Assembly: GCA_934725285.1 (NCBI GenBank)
Contig: CAKVBK010000033.1
Coordinates: 1 to 18,992 of the forward strand
Length of the DNA: 18,992 nucleotides
Source of the DNA: an uncultured Bacteroidales bacterium
GTDB lineage: Bacteria; Bacteroidota; Bacteroidia; Bacteroidales; UBA932
Direction of reading: 5' to 3'
Part shown: in pieces, positions 6,478 to 13,891 of the stretch
How positions within the stretch are numbered: position 1 is the first letter of the stretch
How the letters are laid out: every line of letters starts with the position of its first letter
Translations under genes and position numbers: made by a program
Notes under the pieces: model-generated
Database searches by the model: none
What the model was told of the DNA's origin: nothing
The model's input: only the letters and a program-made list of their open reading frames with translations

Positions 6478-9400
6478 TTAGAAATCAAGATTCAAACCGA
6501 TGGTGAGAGTCTGCATCTGAGGATAGATGAAAGTATCGACCTCTTTTCCTCCGATTGTGGAGAATGTAGGATCCACACCCTTCTGCTGAGAGAAAATCAG
6601 AACGTTGTCGGCAGAGACAAACGCGCGCAGAGCGCTGATGTTGACTTTCTTTGTGATCTTCTTAGGAAGGGTGTAGCCGATTGTGACGTTCTTGACACGG
6701 AAGTAGCTTGCGTCAAAGAGGCTCATGTCTGTGTAGTTGTGAGATCCAGGGAGCAGGGATCCGTCAAGATAATAGCTGCTGGCACCAGAGCTCGGGAACC
6801 ACTGCATAGGAAAATATGCGTCGGTATTGTCCGGATTCCAGGTGTTGCCCACAAGATCCTTTGAGACAGGAATGCGCTGTCTGCCCATGGATGATCCGCG
6901 GAACAGGTACTGAGAGTATTCCATTGAGAAGAACTTGCCGCCGATCTGGTAAGCGGAGACTATGCTGAAGTCAAAGTCTTTCCACTTCAGGCTGAGAGTA
7001 AGACCTCCGATCCAGTCCGGAGTTGCAGATCCGACCTCGTAGTATGAGGCGTCCGCCGCCACGTCTGTCTTGACGTTGTCACCCACCTTGTAGTTGGCGT
7101 AACGTCCGCCGTGCTCGTAGACACCTGTGGCCTCGTTCAAGTTCACATCATAGTAAGTAACTCTGTGCCAGTAGAGAGGCAGACCGGAAGTCTTGTCCAC
7201 GCCGGCATATTTCGGCATGTAGAGGTTGAACAGGTCCTTGCCTTCACCGCGGAGATAGAATATTCCTCGTCCGGCATGACTGGCTGTTCCAGCCTGTGCC
7301 ATATCCTCGGTAGCGACCGTCCAGCAGCCCTTAGGAAGGTCCATCGTCTCGTCGTAGTTCGGAATCTGGTCGGCCGGAACACTCAGAAGAGTGGTGCGGT
7401 AGTGCGTTCCGTTGATTCCCACACTGAGGGTGAGATCTTTCTTGCGGATGATGTCTGCGTCGAGCTCGATCTCGAAACCTCTGTTGCGGACTTTGGCAGC
7501 GTTGCCCAAAACGGTTGTGTAGCCGGCGCTGGCGAGAGGTGACACTGACTGGTTGAAGAGAGAGTTGACTGTCTTGTGGTCATAGAAGTCAAGCGCTCCT
7601 GTGATCCTGCTGTTGAGGACACTGAAATCCAAACCGAGGTCAAACTGATGGATGTTCTCCCATGTCAGATCTGAGCGGACAAGATCGTTTCCGGTCTTGA
7701 TGGCCGTTGTGGCAGGGACTCCGGTTCCGTTTGAGCTAGTCTGCCATGTGGCGACAGAATAGTACCAGTAGTGGTTGAGATAATAAGAGGTAAGGCCGTT
7801 GGAGTTACCCGTCACACCATAGCTGGCGCGCAGCTTGGCGTTGTCAAGCCATGTCTTCATCTCCTTAAGGAAGCTTTCCTCAGAGAAACGCCAGCCCGCG
7901 CCGACAGACCAGAATGTTCCCCAACGGTTGTCCTTGGTGAACTTGGAAGCGGCGTCACGTCTGAGGGAGGCGGACAGATAGTACTTGCTGTCGTAGTTGT
8001 AGTTGAAACGGCTCAGGTAGGACTCGGTCCTGTAGATGTTGGTGCTGAAGCCAGGTGTGGTGGAGTTCTCACCGCCGGCATTGACATAGCGGCCGATGAA
8101 GTTGCCGGAGATGGCTAATCCAGGGATCAGCTCATAGCCGGTGCCGAAATTGAGATCTTCCCGGTTAAGGTCCTCATATTCGTGGCCTACCATGGCATCC
8201 ACGTGGTGCTTGTCGAAGTCCTGATTGTAGGTGAGGATCTGCTGGGTGTTGATGATTCGGCGCTGGTAGGTCTTGATGCCGAATCCACCGTTAGGAGTTC
8301 CACGACCCGCGATGCTGTTCACGTACATCGTACGTTTCCAGTGTGACTCATCCATGTTGAAGTTCACATTGAAATTGAAGTACTTCAGGAAGTTGACATC
8401 AGCGAACAAGCGGGTTGTCCAAGTTGAGATGTCCTGACGCTCGATGTTGGTCTCGGCGATGTACTTGAAGTCGCTGCCGTAAGGGCTGGTCGCCACTCCA
8501 AGTGGAGAGTATGATGCGTTCTTGGTGTTCAGGATCCTGTCACCGTTGGCGTCAAGGACATAGTCACCGTTCTCGTCAATGGTGTAAACCGGCTCGATAG
8601 GCTGCCATCCTTTGACGTGAAGCATGGCGTTGCCATACGCTCCACCGATCTGGCGGGATCCCCATTTACCGGCCTGTGCCCTGGTGCTGGTCTTTGAATA
8701 GCCCACATTGGCGCCGATCTTCAACCATTTGAGCGCCTGTGCATCAACGTTCATACGTCCGCTGTAGCGCTTGTAGGAGCTGGCGATCAAGAATGAAGGC
8801 TCGTCCTGGTAACCGAGTGAGGCGTAGTAGTGGATCTTGTCTGATCCACCGCTTGCGGAAAGGTTATATTCCTGACGGAAGGCATTGCTGAACATGATGT
8901 CAGCCGCGTCTCCGTTGTAGAGCAACTTCGCGTCCTTGTTGATCTTTCCAGTGGCGGGATCTATAAGGTAGGCACCGCTCATGGTCGCGGAGGCGTTTGA
9001 TCCTGATCCGGTTACTGTGTAGATGGCGCCAGGGACATTGTAGGCCATGTTGTTGCCGAGAGCGTTCTTCTGGAACTGGGTCTCGCTTCCGTTGTAGTCG
9101 AACAGGTGCTGGCTGGCGAAGAGCCTTGCCTCCTCGTCCGTGTGGTTAGGAGTGGCGATGTTGGTGTAGTAGTTGCCGTTGGCGTCGACACCAGGAAGAC
9201 CTGTCCCGTTCACACCGTAGCGGTAAGAGTTGTAGATTGACTGCCAGGCATATTCATAATACTCAGCCGCGCTGTCAATCGAGTTGACATTGTAGTCACC
9301 GATGGAGTTCCATCCCCAACGGCTTTGGAAAGAGATCTTCGACTTGCCTTCCGAGCCTCTCTTGGTGGTGATGAGGATTACACCGTTACCGGCTCTTGAT

Positions 9401-10062
9401 CCGTAGAGGGCTGTTGAGGCCGCGTCCTTGAGGACAGTCACTGAAGCGATGTCGTTAGGATCCAACTGTGAAAGAGGGTTCTCATAAGTGGAGTTGGTCT
9501 GCTGGGCCACACCGTCGATCACGACGAGGGCGGCGGCTGAGGCACCGTTGGTGGAGCTGACACCACGAAGACGGATGGCCATGTCATAACCAGGCTGGCC
9601 ATCGACCATTGAGACCTGAAGACCAGGAGCCGCACCTTCCAATGCTCTGGAGACGGTGGTCGTGTTCTGGATGGCGACGATGTCTGACTTCACATCGGTG
9701 ATGGAACCGGTCACATCTTTCTTTTTCTGTGTGCCGTAGGCGACAACCACAACCTCATCGAGGAATCTGTTGTCACTTTGAAGAACCACATTGATTACGG
9801 ACGAGGTTCCTACCTTGACCTCTTGTGTGCTGTAACCAATGCTGGAGAAGACAAGGATGGCGCCCTGCTTCACGTGAGGCAGGCTGTAGTTACCGTCCAA
9901 GTCTGTCATTGTGCCGGTAGTGGTGCCCTTTATCAGGACATTGGCGCCGACACATGGTTCCCCTGTCTCGTCCGTGACCTTTCCGGACACGGAGGACTGG
10001 GCGAACGCCTGCGCCCCGATCAACAGAAGCGCAAGCAAAGCTGTGAATAAACGTTTACCCAT
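6478..10062 (-). CDS. SusC/RagA-family TonB-dependent outer-membrane transporter
   Basis: This 1194-residue protein has a signal peptide cleaved after AQAFA21. Next come a carboxypeptidase-regulatory-like domain (about 24-95, SVSGKVTDETGEPCVGANV), a TonB box (LDEVVVVAYGT, 101-111), a plug domain with the SusC signature LKDAASTALYGSRAGNGVILITTKRG (211-236), then the beta-barrel ending in LTIGLNLDF with the C-terminal Phe used for barrel insertion. It imports a nutrient bound by the SusD partner, using proton-motive energy through TonB-ExbBD. It is the first gene of a three-gene operon. Upstream is a -7 element at 10204-10211, giving a leader of about 135 bases with a palindrome at its start. 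It is 143 residues longer than the other SusC here and lacks the DxDGDG-type loop found there, so the two are not recent whole-gene copies. Their signal/early-domain DNA is nearly the same. Confidence 0.96.
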   Translation of the reverse strand: MGKRLFTALLALLLIGAQAFAQSSVSGKVTDETGEPCVGANVLIKGTTTGTMTDLDGNYSLPHVKQGAILVFSSIGYSTQEVKVGTSSVINVVLQSDNRFLDEVVVVAYGTQKKKDVTGSITDVKSDIVAIQNTTTVSRALEGAAPGLQVSMVDGQPGYDMAIRLRGVSSTNGASAAALVVIDGVAQQTNSTYENPLSQLDPNDIASVTVLKDAASTALYGSRAGNGVILITTKRGSEGKSKISFQSRWGWNSIGDYNVNSIDSAAEYYEYAWQSIYNSYRYGVNGTGLPGVDANGNYYTNIATPNHTDEEARLFASQHLFDYNGSETQFQKNALGNNMAYNVPGAIYTVTGSGSNASATMSGAYLIDPATGKINKDAKLLYNGDAADIMFSNAFRQEYNLSASGGSDKIHYYASLGYQDEPSFLIASSYKRYSGRMNVDAQALKWLKIGANVGYSKTSTRAQAGKWGSRQIGGAYGNAMLHVKGWQPIEPVYTIDENGDYVLDANGDRILNTKNASYSPLGVATSPYGSDFKYIAETNIERQDISTWTTRLFADVNFLKYFNFNVNFNMDESHWKRTMYVNSIAGRGTPNGGFGIKTYQRRIINTQQILTYNQDFDKHHVDAMVGHEYEDLNREDLNFGTGYELIPGLAISGNFIGRYVNAGGENSTTPGFSTNIYRTESYLSRFNYNYDSKYYLSASLRRDAASKFTKDNRWGTFWSVGAGWRFSEESFLKEMKTWLDNAKLRASYGVTGNSNGLTSYYLNHYWYYSVATWQTSSNGTGVPATTAIKTGNDLVRSDLTWENIHQFDLGLDFSVLNSRITGALDFYDHKTVNSLFNQSVSPLASAGYTTVLGNAAKVRNRGFEIELDADIIRKKDLTLSVGINGTHYRTTLLSVPADQIPNYDETMDLPKGCWTVATEDMAQAGTASHAGRGIFYLRGEGKDLFNLYMPKYAGVDKTSGLPLYWHRVTYYDVNLNEATGVYEHGGRYANYKVGDNVKTDVAADASYYEVGSATPDWIGGLTLSLKWKDFDFSIVSAYQIGGKFFSMEYSQYLFRGSSMGRQRIPVSKDLVGNTWNPDNTDAYFPMQWFPSSGASSYYLDGSLLPGSHNYTDMSLFDASYFRVKNVTIGYTLPKKITKKVNISALRAFVSADNVLIFSQQKGVDPTFSTIGGKEVDTFIYPQMQTLTIGLNLDF
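9970..10005 (-). repeat. 36-base block identical to one in the second SusC gene (copy 1)
   Basis: These 36 bases are identical to 18818-18853 and code the end of the signal peptide and the start of the regulatory-like domain (FAQSSVSGKVTD). Mismatches flank both ends. Identity at third codon positions is higher than in the rest of the two genes. Confidence 0.85.
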
Positions 10063-10187
10063 AAACTGTTATTTAAAAATAATGGTTTTCTAAACGCGCG
10101 GTTTGACGAAAATGAATATGTGGCTTTATGATGTTGTGGGGAGGGAATATCAGTAGCGGTGTTGTGTCATTATGTGATAAGTTGTCA

Positions 10188-10202
10188 ATCGTTCAAAACG
10201 AT
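10188..10202. promoter_or_regulatory. Perfect palindrome at the predicted Sus transcript start
   Basis: ATCGTT (10188-10193), CAA, AACGAT (10197-10202) is a perfect 6-bp inverted repeat. It starts one base downstream of the -7 element on the minus strand and so covers the predicted transcription start. It could be a repressor operator or the 5' hairpin of the leader RNA. Confidence 0.4.
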
Positions 10203-10203
10203 G

Positions 10204-10211
10204 CAAAATTA
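10204..10211 (-). promoter_or_regulatory. Promoter -7 element of the first Sus operon
   Basis: On the minus strand this reads TAATTTTG, an exact match to the Bacteroides -7 consensus TAnnTTTG. A TTG at 10238-10236 could be the -33 element, but its spacing of about 24 bases is longer than the usual 19-21. The transcript would start near 10197 and have a leader of about 135 bases before the SusC ATG at 10062. Confidence 0.5.
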
Positions 10212-10231
10212 TAGTATCGGAATTGAACTTT

Positions 10232-10354
10232 ATGACAATATTTGATAAAAACACTTTGAAAAATGACTTGCGTAATCCTTTTCGCAGATATGTGGCGTTC
10301 CAAGCTATCCAACTGGCACGCGTTAAAGATGGGGCCGTTGGCAAGGAATATTGA
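10232..10354 (+). CDS. Possible 40-residue small protein of unknown function
   Basis: An ATG at 10232 opens 40 codons ending at TGA 10352-10354. The product starts MTIFDKNTLKNDLRN and continues with FRRYVAFQAIQLARVKDG, a basic amphipathic sequence of ordinary amino-acid composition. I do not recognise the family. It lies in the divergent promoter region, 48 bases before the preferred start of the membrane-protein gene, and just upstream of that gene's promoter candidate. Against it: no ribosome-binding signal, short length, and a competing open frame on the other strand over the same bases. It may be chance, a leader peptide, or the tail of a lost gene. Confidence 0.25.
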   Translation: MTIFDKNTLKNDLRNPFRRYVAFQAIQLARVKDGAVGKEY

Positions 10355-10355
10355 A

Positions 10356-10387
10356 TTTGCTTTATTCATCGGAAATCAGTTTATTTG
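10356..10387 (+). promoter_or_regulatory. Promoter candidate for the membrane protein/propeller pair
   Basis: TTTG (10356-10359), a 20-base spacer, then TTTATTTG (10380-10387) fit the Bacteroides pattern TTTG-N19-21-TAnnTTTG with one mismatch. The transcript would begin near 10393, leaving about 10 bases before the ATG at 10403 or 34 before the ATG at 10427. It also overlaps the alternative TTG start at 10385, arguing against that start. Confidence 0.4.
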
Positions 10388-10402
10388 TGTGGCATAAATG
10401 AA

Positions 10403-12340
10403 ATGAAGAAAGATGCCGGAGCCGTTATGAAAGAAGTTCAGAAAAACATCGTGCGGACAATCGCTCTGATTTTCGCTTGTTCGGTCTGTGCGATTATGTT
10501 CCTTATATGCTTTATATCCTCGCAAAATCAGGTGCTGCCTTTCAGAGGACAACAGGAAATGTTCCTGTACGATTGGGGATATGTCAAGGGACTGCTGATG
10601 CATCCAGGCGGGCTCACGGAGCTGGCGGCGAAGTTCCTGGTACAGTTTTTCACTATTCCGGGGGCCGGAGTGGCGATCACTCTTGCCATTCTTGGACTGA
10701 ACACGTTGTTGGTATGGAAAATTATGGAGAGGACCGCCGGCACCGGCGGCAGGTTCCCGAAAGTGTCCACGGATAGTTCCAAGAGAAAAATTTGGGGAAT
10801 ATTCCCTCTTTGTCTGCTGCCCTCCGCTTTTCTGGCGGTCTCATTGCAGGACTATTATAGTTTCTACCAAGGGCTCCTTGCCTACGTGGCTGCTGTCTTT
10901 TGCCTCTGGGAATATTCTAAAATCAAAAGCTGTCGCATCCCTTTGCTCCAAGGATGCATGATGACTTTCGGGCTTTTTTTTCTTGCCGGTTCAGTGGCGC
11001 TCTTGTTCGCCGTCCGCGCGTTGTTGTTTGACATATTCGTGAAGCGGCCTAAATCTTTACTGTCAATTATCTATCCCGCTCTCACCCTCGCGTTAGGCAT
11101 GTTGATGATCCAAACTGGCGAGGTGGTCTCAGCCCTCGATGCCTTTACTCCCAAAATGTATTATGAGGTGAATATTTTGAATATGCCTGAGATTCACTAC
11201 GTCAGCTGGGTGATGCTGTCAGTCTGCATATTCATCGCCGCTTGCTCGCGAAGGCTGGAAGTCAAGACTATGGCGGTAAAAGGCTCCATCTTTTTGTCAT
11301 GTGCGGCGGCAACGTTGGGAACTTATGCCTATTTCAGCGACGTGTTCAGGTCAGAGGCCAGGACAAGACTCTATCAGTTGGAATGCATGTCAACCAATGG
11401 CGATTGGGACGGGATCATCCGTCTGCTTGGGAGGGATGTCAGATCTCAGAACGAGGCCAATTATCTGAACATGGCTTTGGCCGAGAAAGGAATCCTCTCT
11501 GAGGATCTTTTCAAATACAGGCAGAACGGACCGGCATCCTTGATAAATGATGTCAAGGCGCAGAGTGATATGGATCTGCTCAGACTTGGCAGGGTTCTCT
11601 TCGCTATGGGGAATATGAGCGCGGCGCAGAGCATGGCTTTCAACGCGAACCAGGCGTTCGGTGACAATGTTCCATCGATGTTGGGAATGATTCTTCAGAT
11701 CGATCTTATGAGGGGGTCCTATGCCACGGCGGAGAAATACATCCGTCTTATGGAAAAGTCTCCGCTTCACTCGAAATGGGCTGCCTCTCGAAGGGCATTC
11801 CTATGGAATGACATAGCGGTGGAGAATGACAAGGTCTTGGGCAACGGGCGGAAAGACCTCGAATGTGAAGACGCGTTCGTGCTGTACACCAACCCTATGG
11901 ACGATCTGTTCCGGATAGTGGATGCCAATCCGTCGGATGAAAAGGCTATGGAATATGCCCTTTCATACCTCATGCTGGCAAAGGACATGGACAATGTCGT
12001 AGGGTTCGTGGAGAAGCATTTCGGAGAGCCTGCCTTAAAGACTCTTCCGACCCCGGCGCAGGAATGTCTACTGTTTTATTATGATTATTACGGCACGATG
12101 AATGTCGGGTTCGCGGTAAGCCACGGGATGCCGCAGGAGGAAGTCAAGCGCAGGCAGGCCTATGACCTTGACTGGATTCTTGCGCACGGGGTGACGGAGG
12201 AGAATCTGGCAAGGTTCAGATCCTTCAAGGAAAAATACGGAAAGGCTGCACGGCTCCAAAACCCGAGATCCGCGATGGCCGCTTACCGCAAGACCTTCTG
12301 GTACTATCTTTTGTTCACTCAAATTTCTGATAATCAATGA
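10403..12340 (+). CDS. Polytopic membrane protein, DUF6057-like, with C-terminal helical repeat region
   Basis: This encodes 645 residues from ATG 10403. The frame extends to a TTG at 10385, and an ATG at 10427 (MKEVQKNIVRT) is also plausible and fits the promoter candidate better. Hydrophobic segments at about 17-38, 78-106, 131-148, 153-171, 180-207, 218-236, 267-281 and 294-312 suggest about eight membrane helices in the inner membrane. From about 315 on the protein is soluble and helical, with TPR-like stretches (LLRLGRVLFAMGNMSAAQSMAF at 392-413, then YATAEKYIRLMEK). The layout matches the uncharacterised Bacteroidota family DUF6057, and its coupling to a TolB-like propeller gene supports this. 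The stop overlaps the next start in ATGA, so the two proteins are translationally coupled and probably work together. The function is unknown; a membrane anchor or assembly factor for the propeller lipoprotein is inference. Confidence 0.75.
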   Translation: MKKDAGAVMKEVQKNIVRTIALIFACSVCAIMFLICFISSQNQVLPFRGQQEMFLYDWGYVKGLLMHPGGLTELAAKFLVQFFTIPGAGVAITLAILGLNTLLVWKIMERTAGTGGRFPKVSTDSSKRKIWGIFPLCLLPSAFLAVSLQDYYSFYQGLLAYVAAVFCLWEYSKIKSCRIPLLQGCMMTFGLFFLAGSVALLFAVRALLFDIFVKRPKSLLSIIYPALTLALGMLMIQTGEVVSALDAFTPKMYYEVNILNMPEIHYVSWVMLSVCIFIAACSRRLEVKTMAVKGSIFLSCAAATLGTYAYFSDVFRSEARTRLYQLECMSTNGDWDGIIRLLGRDVRSQNEANYLNMALAEKGILSEDLFKYRQNGPASLINDVKAQSDMDLLRLGRVLFAMGNMSAAQSMAFNANQAFGDNVPSMLGMILQIDLMRGSYATAEKYIRLMEKSPLHSKWAASRRAFLWNDIAVENDKVLGNGRKDLECEDAFVLYTNPMDDLFRIVDANPSDEKAMEYALSYLMLAKDMDNVVGFVEKHFGEPALKTLPTPAQECLLFYYDYYGTMNVGFAVSHGMPQEEVKRRQAYDLDWILAHGVTEENLARFRSFKEKYGKAARLQNPRSAMAAYRKTFWYYLLFTQISDNQ

Positions 12341-13815
12341 ATATCGCGTCATCCATCAAAGTAGGCTTGATGTCAATCATGTTCCTGACCGTTTCATGCG
12401 GACAGAGAATCAGTGTCTCAGAGAGCATCGGGGAGTATCCGGAAATATTCCCGGACTATGCCGGAGTCACCGTTCCGGCGAATATCGCACCGCTGAATTT
12501 TTCTTACCTTGGCGACGAGCCGGCCGTTTTGATTGTCGACGGGAATAATGGTGAAAGGCAGATCAAGGGGCGGAAAGGGTTATTCTCTTTTCAGACAAAA
12601 TGTTGGAGGAAACTGATGGAGACGAGCGCGGGCTCTGACATAGAACTCACTGTGGCCGTGAAACGCGACGGAAAATGGCATGCGTTCAAACCATTCAAGA
12701 TCACCGTTTCCGCAGACAAGATAGACCCATACCTTTCCTACAGGCTCATTCCGCCGGGTTACGAGGCTTGGAAGAAAATGGGAATTTATCAAAGGAACCT
12801 GGAGACATATTCACAGACCCCCATAATCGAAAACTCGCTGACAGGTGGCAACTGTGTCAACTGCCACACTTATTGTCAGCGGGACCCTTCCATGATGCTG
12901 TTCCACGCGCGTGCGGATTTTGGCGGCACCGCAATGATCATTGGCGGTCAAGTCGAGAAACTGAACACTAAGACAGATTCCACGATAAGCGCGTTGGTGT
13001 ACCCTTATTGGCATCCATCCGGAAAATACGTGGCCTTTTCTGTCAATTCAACAAGCCAGAACTTCTTCAGCCACAATCCAAACCGCATCGAAGTCTATGA
13101 CAGCGCTTCTGACATCGTTGTGTACGATGTGTACAAGCATGAGATTTCTTGGTCGCCTTTGACCCGTTCGGAGGGTTCTTTCGAGACATTCCCGACCTTC
13201 TCACCGGACGGCCGCGGCATGTACTACTGCTCCGCCAAGGCGGTCTCACCGATGCCACAGGAATATTCAAAAGTCAAATACAGCCTTTGCCGCATTGATT
13301 TCAACCCTGAAGACGCTTCATTCGGTGACAAGGTTGACACCCTTTACAATGGAGCTGAGAACGGAAAGAGCGTCTCTTTTCCACGAATATCCCCGGATGG
13401 CCGGTTCATGGTCTTCACTCTTCAGGAATATGGCAACTTCTCCATCTGGCACAAGGATGCCGACCTTTGGACAATGAATATGTCAACGGGGGAACTCCAT
13501 CCTCTTGATGAGGCGAACTCCGAAGACGTTGACAGTTATCACTCTTGGAGCGGGAACAGCCGCTGGCTGGTTTTCAGCAGCAGACGCATAGACGGACTCT
13601 ACACAAGGCCGTTCATCTGCCACATCGACGAGAACGGGCATGCCTCAAAGCCGTTCCTCCTTCCTCAGAAAAATCCGTTGAAGTACTACGCCGACCAGAT
13701 GGTGTCCTACAACCTTCCTGAATTGATGGAGTGCAAGGTCACCGTGAGTCGGCACAAAATCACCAACACCCTCCGGAACACTTCTGGAACAGACATAACT
13801 GTAAAAGAGAAGTAG
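12337..13815 (+). CDS. TolB/PD40-type beta-propeller lipoprotein with one CXXCH haem-binding motif
   Basis: This 492-residue protein has a lipoprotein signal with lipobox LTVS-C21, so the mature protein is exported and lipid-anchored. Residues about 30-160 form an N-terminal beta domain (FSYLGDEPAVLIVDG, KWHAFKPFKITVSADKIDPYLSYRLIPPGYEAW). C173-V-N-C176-H177 inside GGNCVNCHTYCQRDP is a c-type haem attachment motif. The rest holds four WD40-like PD40 repeats: LVYPYWHPSGKYVAFS, FETFPTFSPDGRGMYY, VSFPRISPDGRFMVF and DSYHSWSGNSRWLVFSSRR, as in TolB. The start is fixed by the ATGA overlap with the upstream membrane protein. Family members are usually named TolB-like translocation protein or PD40 domain protein. 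A redox or haem-sensing role is suggested by CXXCH, but a single motif can also bind metal or be structural. No cytochrome c maturation genes are in the window. Confidence 0.8.
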   Translation: MNIASSIKVGLMSIMFLTVSCGQRISVSESIGEYPEIFPDYAGVTVPANIAPLNFSYLGDEPAVLIVDGNNGERQIKGRKGLFSFQTKCWRKLMETSAGSDIELTVAVKRDGKWHAFKPFKITVSADKIDPYLSYRLIPPGYEAWKKMGIYQRNLETYSQTPIIENSLTGGNCVNCHTYCQRDPSMMLFHARADFGGTAMIIGGQVEKLNTKTDSTISALVYPYWHPSGKYVAFSVNSTSQNFFSHNPNRIEVYDSASDIVVYDVYKHEISWSPLTRSEGSFETFPTFSPDGRGMYYCSAKAVSPMPQEYSKVKYSLCRIDFNPEDASFGDKVDTLYNGAENGKSVSFPRISPDGRFMVFTLQEYGNFSIWHKDADLWTMNMSTGELHPLDEANSEDVDSYHSWSGNSRWLVFSSRRIDGLYTRPFICHIDENGHASKPFLLPQKNPLKYYADQMVSYNLPELMECKVTVSRHKITNTLRNTSGTDITVKEK

Positions 13816-13838
13816 CAGGGGAGTCCGGGTGTTGATAA

Positions 13839-13873
13839 AAGAAAGGGAGATGATCAAATCACCTCCCTTTCTT
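13839..13873. terminator. Bidirectional rho-independent terminator
   Basis: AAGAAAGGGAG (13839-13849) pairs perfectly with CTCCCTTTCTT (13863-13873). After one mismatch, TGAT/ATCA closes a CAA loop. A-rich and T-rich arms make it a terminator in both directions. It lies between the convergent stops of the propeller gene (+) and the second SusD gene (-). Confidence 0.88.
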
Positions 13874-13891
13874 ATTAGGATTGTAGCCTGA

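Larger units (their letters stand above)
10063..10402. promoter_or_regulatory. Divergent intergenic region with promoters for both directions
   Basis: This 340-base region separates the first SusC operon (-) from the membrane protein/propeller pair (+). It holds a minus-strand -7 element, a perfect palindrome beside it, a plus-strand promoter candidate and a possible small ORF, each listed on its own. It is A+T-rich compared with the genes around it. No sigma or anti-sigma gene is adjacent. Confidence 0.6.

Noticed and set aside
10150..10344. 64-codon minus-strand frame in the divergent region
   Set aside because: It would run across the predicted Sus promoter and the palindrome, and its translation looks less protein-like than the plus-strand small ORF; neither is proven.
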